Translations under genes and position numbers: made by a program
DNA from: an uncultured Duganella sp.
GTDB lineage: Bacteria > Pseudomonadota > Gammaproteobacteria > Burkholderiales > Burkholderiaceae
DNA length: 9,474 bases
Assembly (NCBI GenBank): GCA_946482635.1
Contig: CAMLSG010000214.1
Span: 1-9,474, forward strand
Direction of reading: 5' to 3'
Notes under the pieces: model-generated
What the model saw: the letters and a program-made list of their open reading frames with translations, nothing else
Told to the model about the DNA's origin: nothing
The model's database searches: none
In this document: positions 5,338-9,474 of the stretch, one piece after another
Position numbering within the stretch: the first letter of the stretch is position 1
Layout of the letters: every line of letters begins with the position of its first letter

Positions 5338-6528
5338 ATGAGCGAAGAAGCGCCCGCCCCAGCCCCAGCGCCGACGCCGTCCCCGGCGCCCAAGCCGCCG
5401 GTGCGTTCCGGCTCGCCGGTGGCGCGCGCGACCCTGCTCGCCTACATGGTGCTGATCGTGTATGCGAGCTGGTTCCCCTTCTCCGGCTGGCAGAACCAGG
5501 GCCTGTCGCCGCTTATCTTCCTCGAATGGACTTCGCTACCGCGCTACTGGACGGGGTTCGACGCCGGCATCAACGTGATCGGCTACATCCCGTTCGGCAT
5601 GCTGCTGGTGTATGCAATGCGGCCCAAGGTCACCGGCTTCTGGGCCTTCCTGCTGGCCAGCATCGCCGGCATGCTGGTCTCCGGCACGATGGAAGCGGTG
5701 CAGACTTATTTGCCGACCCGCGTTTCCTCCAACCTGGACTTCTACACCAACAGCGCCGGCTCGATCATCGGCGCCTTCATCGGCGCGCTGACCGCGCACA
5801 AGCTGATGGACACCAGCAACGCCTACAAACTGCGCCAGCGCTGGTTCGCCCAGCACGCCAGCCAGGGCCTGGTGCTGGTAGCACTATGGCCGCTGACGCA
5901 GATCTACCCGCAGGGCTTCCTGTTCGGCCTGGGCCAGCTGCTGCCGATCCTGTCCGAATGGCTAAGCGAATTGCTGGACATGGATATCGACCTGGTCGAG
6001 ATGGTGCGCCCCGACCTGACGCTGACGGTGGAGCAGTACTGGCTGTCGGAAACAATCGTTACCGCCTGCGGCATGGTGGGTGCTGCCCTGACCCTGCTGT
6101 GCATCCTGCGCAAGCCATCCCCACGGGCGCCGCTGGTCGCCCTGCTGGTAGCCGCCGCCGTGCTGGTGAAATCCCTGTCGACCGCGCTGCAGCTCGGTCC
6201 CGACTCCGCCTTCGTGTGGGTCACGCCGGGCGCGCAGGGCGGCTTCCTGATCGGCGTAATCATGCTGGGCGGCCTGATTTTCGCGCCCCACGTGGCGCAA
6301 CGCCGGCTGGCAGTGGCAACGCTGCTGCTTAGCCTTTTGATCGTCAACACAACCCCGACCAACCCCTATTTCAGCGAAACGCTGCAGACCTGGGTGCGGG
6401 CGAAATTCCTCAACTTCTACGGCGCGGCCCAGTTCCTGTCGCTGGCGTGGCCATTGGCAGCCCTCTGGTACCTTTGCCTCCCATCGCACAAGCTGAACAA
6501 GGAAACCCGGGAAACCCCGGTAAAATAA
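5338..6528 (+). CDS. VanZ-family integral membrane protein, enlarged
   Basis: This 396-residue polytopic inner-membrane protein starts three bases after the lipoprotein stop. Residues 5-27 are a Pro/Ala-rich, low-complexity cytoplasmic or linker segment. The VanZ domain covers about 30-155, with the first hydrophobic helix at 30-48 and conserved polar positions within membrane segments: D75, N79, the PFG at 85-87, E119, Q122, R128, D134 and N138. A second half (about 172-385) adds several further hydrophobic segments not found in the classic VanZ protein of about 160 residues. VanZ proteins are linked to glycopeptide and lipoglycopeptide tolerance in Gram-positives, but the biochemical function is unknown and resistance should not be inferred here. 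Its position next to an MCE lipid transporter suggests an envelope role. No convincing Shine-Dalgarno sequence is present, so coupling to the upstream gene is likely. Confidence 0.85.
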   Translation: MSEEAPAPAPAPTPSPAPKPPVRSGSPVARATLLAYMVLIVYASWFPFSGWQNQGLSPLIFLEWTSLPRYWTGFDAGINVIGYIPFGMLLVYAMRPKVTGFWAFLLASIAGMLVSGTMEAVQTYLPTRVSSNLDFYTNSAGSIIGAFIGALTAHKLMDTSNAYKLRQRWFAQHASQGLVLVALWPLTQIYPQGFLFGLGQLLPILSEWLSELLDMDIDLVEMVRPDLTLTVEQYWLSETIVTACGMVGAALTLLCILRKPSPRAPLVALLVAAAVLVKSLSTALQLGPDSAFVWVTPGAQGGFLIGVIMLGGLIFAPHVAQRRLAVATLLLSLLIVNTTPTNPYFSETLQTWVRAKFLNFYGAAQFLSLAWPLAALWYLCLPSHKLNKETRETPVK

Positions 6529-6553
6529 GCGCCTGCACTAAGAAAGGCTTCAG

Positions 6554-6874
6554 ATGAGCGACAACCAATACTACAAGCATCACGTGTTCTTCTGTACGAA
6601 CCATCGTGATGACGGCCGCGAAAGTTGCGGCCCGCGCGGCGCCGAAGCCGCACAAAAGCACGCCAAGAAACGCTGCAAGGAACTGAACCTGAACGGCGAA
6701 GGCAAGGTGCGCATCAATTCCGCCGGTTGCCTGGACCGCTGCGAACACGGCCCGGTGGCCGTGGTCTATCCGGAAGGCACCTGGTACACCTACGTTGACA
6801 CCGCCGACATCGACGAGATCGTCGACAGCCACCTGGTCAACGGCAAAGAAGTAGAGCGTCTGAAAATCAAATGA
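6554..6874 (+). CDS. Thioredoxin-like [2Fe-2S] ferredoxin
   Basis: This 106-residue soluble protein has the thioredoxin-fold (Shethna-type, COG3411) ferredoxin pattern. The likely cluster ligands are C14 (VFFCTN), C25 (SCGPRG) and the C59/C63 pair in CLDRCEHGP; C41 is an additional non-motif cysteine. The arrangement matches the single-domain 2Fe-2S proteins related to the NuoE-type fold. The electron donor and acceptor are unknown. AAAGG about eight bases upstream of the ATG acts as ribosome binding site. The stop codon overlaps the next ATG by four bases (ATGA), implying translational coupling with the alpha/beta hydrolase. The 25-bp gap after VanZ suggests the same transcript. Family assignment is confident; role is not. 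Confidence 0.9.
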   Translation: MSDNQYYKHHVFFCTNHRDDGRESCGPRGAEAAQKHAKKRCKELNLNGEGKVRINSAGCLDRCEHGPVAVVYPEGTWYTYVDTADIDEIVDSHLVNGKEVERLKIK

Positions 6875-7506
6875 TGAACAAGAATTCCGAGAAGTTTTCG
6901 CTGCAGGGCGGCGCCGGCCTGATGGAAGGCCTGATCGACATGCCGGCCGGTACGCCGAAAGGCATCGCCCTGGTGGCCCACCCGCACCCGCTGTACGGCG
7001 GCACCATGGAAAACAAGGTGGCACAGACCCTGGCGCGCACCTTCGTGGCGCTGGGCTATGTGGCCGCACGCATCAACTTCCGCGGCGTCGGCGCATCCGA
7101 GGGCGAACATGACCACGGACACGGCGAAACCGACGACATGATGATCCTGTACCAGCACATGGTGCAGCGCTTCCCCGGCCTGCCGGTGTCGCTGTCGGGC
7201 TTCTCGTTCGGCACTTTCGTGCAATCGCACCTGGCGCAGCGCCTGGCCGCTGCCGGCACCCCGGCGGAACGCCTGGTGCTGGTCGGTACCGCCGCTGCCA
7301 AATGGCAGATCGCCAACGTACCGGCAGACACCATCCTGATCCACGGCGAAAACGATGAAACCATCCCGTTGATCGACGTGCTGGATTACGCACGCCCGCA
7401 GGACATTCCTGTGATCGTGATTCCCGGCGCCGACCATTTCTTCCACCGCAAGCTCGGTCACATCAAGAATTGGGTGATCGCCTTGTGGGGATCGAAAGCA
7501 CAATAA
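6871..7506 (+). CDS. Small alpha/beta hydrolase (COG2945 type)
   Basis: This 211-residue cytoplasmic serine hydrolase has no signal peptide. The family-typical segment AHPHPLYGGTMENKV (36-50) supplies the oxyanion-hole region, followed by INFRGVGASEG (68-78). The nucleophile elbow GFSFG (110-114) gives Ser112, Asp162 is in HGENDET and His189 in GADHFFH, completing the triad. The true substrate is unknown; short acyl esters or thioesters are plausible for this family. Two ATG codons in tandem (6871 and 6874) are possible starts. The first gives an ATGA overlap with the ferredoxin stop and is chosen; the second would shorten the protein by one residue. The overlap suggests the hydrolase and ferredoxin are made together. 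Confidence 0.9.
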   Translation: MMNKNSEKFSLQGGAGLMEGLIDMPAGTPKGIALVAHPHPLYGGTMENKVAQTLARTFVALGYVAARINFRGVGASEGEHDHGHGETDDMMILYQHMVQRFPGLPVSLSGFSFGTFVQSHLAQRLAAAGTPAERLVLVGTAAAKWQIANVPADTILIHGENDETIPLIDVLDYARPQDIPVIVIPGADHFFHRKLGHIKNWVIALWGSKAQ

Positions 7507-7543
7507 TTTCCCCCGCAACCCCTACTAGTAAGAACAAGCACCA

Positions 7544-8689
7544 ATGAAAAAGATCATCGCTGCACTGGCAACCAGTGTGCTGCTCATGACTTCCGCGGTG
7601 GCGCAAACGCTGCCGCCTCCGACCATCGCCGCCAAATCGTGGCTACTGCTGGATTCCTCCAGCGGCCAGGTGATCGCAGCCCAGGATCCGGATTCGCGCG
7701 TGGAACCGGCCTCCCTGACCAAGATCATGACCGCCTACCTGACCTTCCAGGCCATCAAGGACAAGAAACTGACCCTGGACCAGAAGGTGAACGTCTCGGT
7801 CAAGGCATGGAAAGTGGACTCCAGCTCGTCCAAGATGTTCATCGACCCGGCCACCCCGGTGTCGATCAACGACCTGCTGTATGGCCTGATGGTCCAATCC
7901 GGCAATGACGCCGCCGTGGCACTGGCGGAAGCCGTGGCCGGCGACGAATCGACTTTCGTCACCCTGATGAACCGCGAAGCGCAGCGCATGGGCATGACCA
8001 ATTCCCACTTCGCCAACGCACACGGCCTGCCATCGCCGGAAAACTACACCACCGCGCGCGACCTGTCCGTGCTGGCGCGCCATGTGATCCAGGACTATCC
8101 TGAGTTCTACAAGATCGACTCGGTGAAGAGCTTCACCTACAACAAGATCACCCAGCAGAACCGCAACCGCCTGCTGTGGCTGGACCCGACCGTGGACGGC
8201 ATGAAGACCGGCCACACCGAGTCCGCCGGCTACTGCATGGTGGCCTCGGCGAAGCGCCCTGCGGGCACCCTGGAGCGCCGCCTGATTTCCGTGGTGATGG
8301 GCACCAATTCCGACGGTACCCGTACCGCGGAAAGCCAGAAGCTGCTGAACTGGGGCTTCCAGAACTTCGACACCGTGAAGCTGTACTCCAAGGGCCAGGC
8401 CGTCTATACGCCGGAAATCTGGAAAGGCTCGCAAGCCACCATGAAGATCGGCTTCACCGACGACGTGCTGGTCACCGTGCCGAAGGGCGTAGCGGCCAAG
8501 ATGAAGCCTGTGCTGGAACGCAAGGACCCGCTGGTGGCGCCGATCGCCGCCAACACCCGCGTCGGCACCCTGAAGATGATGGTGGATGGCAAACCGCTGC
8601 TGGAACTGCCGGTAGTGGCGCTGGAGACGGTTGACCAGGCTTCGATCTTCGGCCGCGCATGGGACTCCGTGCGCCTGTGGTTGAAGTAA
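7544..8689 (+). CDS. D-alanyl-D-alanine carboxypeptidase (PBP5/6 family)
   Basis: This 381-residue periplasmic enzyme removes the terminal D-Ala from peptidoglycan stem peptides, limiting cross-linking. A signal peptide (1-20) ends in AVA before Gln21. The three penicillin-binding motifs are intact: SLTK at 57-60 (nucleophile Ser57), SGN at 119-121 and KTG at 221-223. A C-terminal beta-rich PBP5-type domain follows (about 265-360), and the last residues, around FGRAWDSVRLWLK (369-381), form an amphipathic helix for anchoring to the inner membrane. Length and architecture fit DacA/DacC; the E. coli paralogue it corresponds to cannot be told, so no symbol is given. The start is preceded by a weak ribosome binding site (TAAGAAC). 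The gap to the hydrolase is 37 bp. The stop TAA shares its last base with the next ATG (TAATG). Confidence 0.95.
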   Translation: MKKIIAALATSVLLMTSAVAQTLPPPTIAAKSWLLLDSSSGQVIAAQDPDSRVEPASLTKIMTAYLTFQAIKDKKLTLDQKVNVSVKAWKVDSSSSKMFIDPATPVSINDLLYGLMVQSGNDAAVALAEAVAGDESTFVTLMNREAQRMGMTNSHFANAHGLPSPENYTTARDLSVLARHVIQDYPEFYKIDSVKSFTYNKITQQNRNRLLWLDPTVDGMKTGHTESAGYCMVASAKRPAGTLERRLISVVMGTNSDGTRTAESQKLLNWGFQNFDTVKLYSKGQAVYTPEIWKGSQATMKIGFTDDVLVTVPKGVAAKMKPVLERKDPLVAPIAANTRVGTLKMMVDGKPLLELPVVALETVDQASIFGRAWDSVRLWLK

Positions 8690-9474
8690 TGGCGAAACTG
8701 AACCTTTCCCGCATCGTCGCGGGCATGTGGCGCATGACCGAATGGGACATGACGCCGCAGCAGCGGCTGGCGTTCATCGAGCAGTGCATTGCGCTGGGCG
8801 TGACCTCCTTCGACCATGCCGACATTTATGGCGGCTACGGCGTGGAGGGCCTGTTCGGCGAGGCGCTGGCCTTGAAGCCTTCGCTGCGCGAGCAGATACA
8901 GATCGTGAGCAAGTGCGGCATCAAGCTGATTTCCGGCCGCCGCCCGACGCATACCATCCAGCATTACGACACCAGCTCGGCGCATATCGTGGCGTCGGTG
9001 GAGAATTCGCTGAAGGAGTTGCGGACGGATTACCTGGATTTGCTGCTGATTCATCGTCCGGATCCCTTGATGGACTTTGATGAGGTGGCGAATACGTTCC
9101 AGCGCTTGCGGTCCGAGGGGAAGGTGAAGGAGTTCGGGGTATCGAACTTTTCGCGGCATCAGTTCGAGACGCTGAACAAGCGCGTGCCGCTGGTGACCAA
9201 CCAGGTGGAGTTTTCTCCGCTGCACCTGGAGCCGATGTTTGACGAGACTTTCGACGGACTGCAGGACCTGGGCGTTCAGCCGATGATCTGGTCGCCTTTG
9301 GGCGGTGGGCGCTTGTTCACGGCCGGAGATGAGCAGGGCGAGCGCCTGCGCTTGAAGATCAAGGAAGTGGCGGATGAACTGAATCGTCCGTTTGCCAGCG
9401 TGGTGTTTGCGTGGATTATGCAGTTGCCTTGCAGGCCGGTGCCGTTGACTGGCTCAGGGCGCATTGAGTCGATC
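8689..9474 (+). CDS. ydhF: YdhF-like aldo/keto reductase (3' end cut by window)
   Basis: The first 262 residues of a cytoplasmic NADPH-dependent aldo/keto reductase are present; E. coli YdhF has about 298, so some 35-40 residues lie beyond the right edge. The catalytic tetrad is complete: D42 and Y47 in DHADIYGGYG, K75 in IVSKCG and H122 in LLIHRPDPLMD, the last two stretches being nearly identical to what I recall of YdhF. The TIM-barrel continues through KEFGVSNFS (147-155), TNQVEFSP (170-177), WSPLGGGRLF (201-210) and the cofactor-binding PLTGSGRIES (252-261). The physiological substrate is unknown. The ATG overlaps the carboxypeptidase stop by one base, with no independent promoter visible. 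From about 9000 on, codons shift from mostly C-ending to more G- and T-ending, unlike the carboxypeptidase gene. Confidence 0.93.
   Translation, partial: MAKLNLSRIVAGMWRMTEWDMTPQQRLAFIEQCIALGVTSFDHADIYGGYGVEGLFGEALALKPSLREQIQIVSKCGIKLISGRRPTHTIQHYDTSSAHIVASVENSLKELRTDYLDLLLIHRPDPLMDFDEVANTFQRLRSEGKVKEFGVSNFSRHQFETLNKRVPLVTNQVEFSPLHLEPMFDETFDGLQDLGVQPMIWSPLGGGRLFTAGDEQGERLRLKIKEVADELNRPFASVVFAWIMQLPCRPVPLTGSGRIESI

Larger units (their letters stand above)
1735..9474 (+). other. Predicted long co-directional transcription unit
   Basis: Nine genes follow one another with junctions of -1, +10, +18, +3, +25, -4, +37 and -1 bp. No strong intrinsic terminator is seen between them. The first four form the lipid transporter, and VanZ and the carboxypeptidase also act on the envelope. 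One long operon is plausible, but internal promoters cannot be excluded, especially in the 37-bp gap before the carboxypeptidase gene. Confidence 0.5.

Noticed and set aside
6507..6520. Hairpin CCGGG-AAAC-CCCGG at the end of the VanZ gene as a terminator
   Set aside because: The stem is only 5 bp and is followed by an A-rich stretch, not T residues, on the + strand.
5338..6528. Teicoplanin or other glycopeptide resistance gene
   Set aside because: Only VanZ family membership is visible; no other van genes are present, and the outer membrane already excludes such drugs in Gram-negatives.
1..9474. Mobile element, phage, defence system or CRISPR array
   Set aside because: No transposase, integrase, terminal inverted repeats, spacer-repeat periodicity or defence-type domains were seen; gene content is metabolic and envelope-related.

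Overview
The window looks like chromosomal DNA of a betaproteobacterium, most likely Burkholderiales and probably Oxalobacteraceae (Massilia, Duganella or Janthinobacterium type). This rests on the high G+C, the strongly C/G-ending codons, the protein families and their order; the genus is inference and no database search was run. All ten recognisable genes are on the + strand. Together they fill almost everything from base 210 to the right edge, and no stretch over 300 bases lacks a gene.

Left edge (1-209): a non-coding divergent region. On the minus strand it carries a near-consensus sigma70 promoter (TTGACG, 17 bp, CATAAT) with a GC-rich discriminator and a leader of the kind seen before stable-RNA operons. 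An rRNA or tRNA operon therefore probably runs leftwards out of the window. Between this promoter and the first + strand gene lie a 10-bp direct repeat with a 21-bp period, a perfect 16-bp palindrome and a perfect 7-1-7 dyad.

210-1688: a B12-binding-domain radical SAM protein of the DUF4080 type, substrate unknown, whose start has no Shine-Dalgarno sequence.

1735-5334: a complete MCE-type lipid transport cassette. It encodes a permease with an N-terminal STAS domain, an ATPase, a single-MCE-domain anchor with a long helical tail, and a PqiC-like outer-membrane lipoprotein. It mixes Mla-like inner-membrane parts with a Pqi-like lipoprotein and has no separate mlaB or mlaC gene here. The likely job is phospholipid movement between the inner and outer membranes.

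5338-8689: four more genes tightly linked in the same direction: a large VanZ-family membrane protein, a thioredoxin-like [2Fe-2S] ferredoxin, a small alpha/beta hydrolase whose start overlaps the ferredoxin stop, and a secreted D-alanyl-D-alanine carboxypeptidase. 8689-9474: a YdhF-like aldo/keto reductase, cut by the right edge, whose start overlaps the carboxypeptidase stop.

From 1735 onward every gap is under 40 bp and three junctions overlap, so this may be one long envelope-related operon, possibly with internal promoters. I saw no insertion sequence, CRISPR array, phage gene, complete tRNA or rRNA gene, or strong intrinsic terminator. Most of the window is ordinary core genome. The least understood parts are the radical SAM enzyme, the STAS domain with His at the phosphoacceptor position, the enlarged VanZ protein and the ferredoxin-hydrolase pair.
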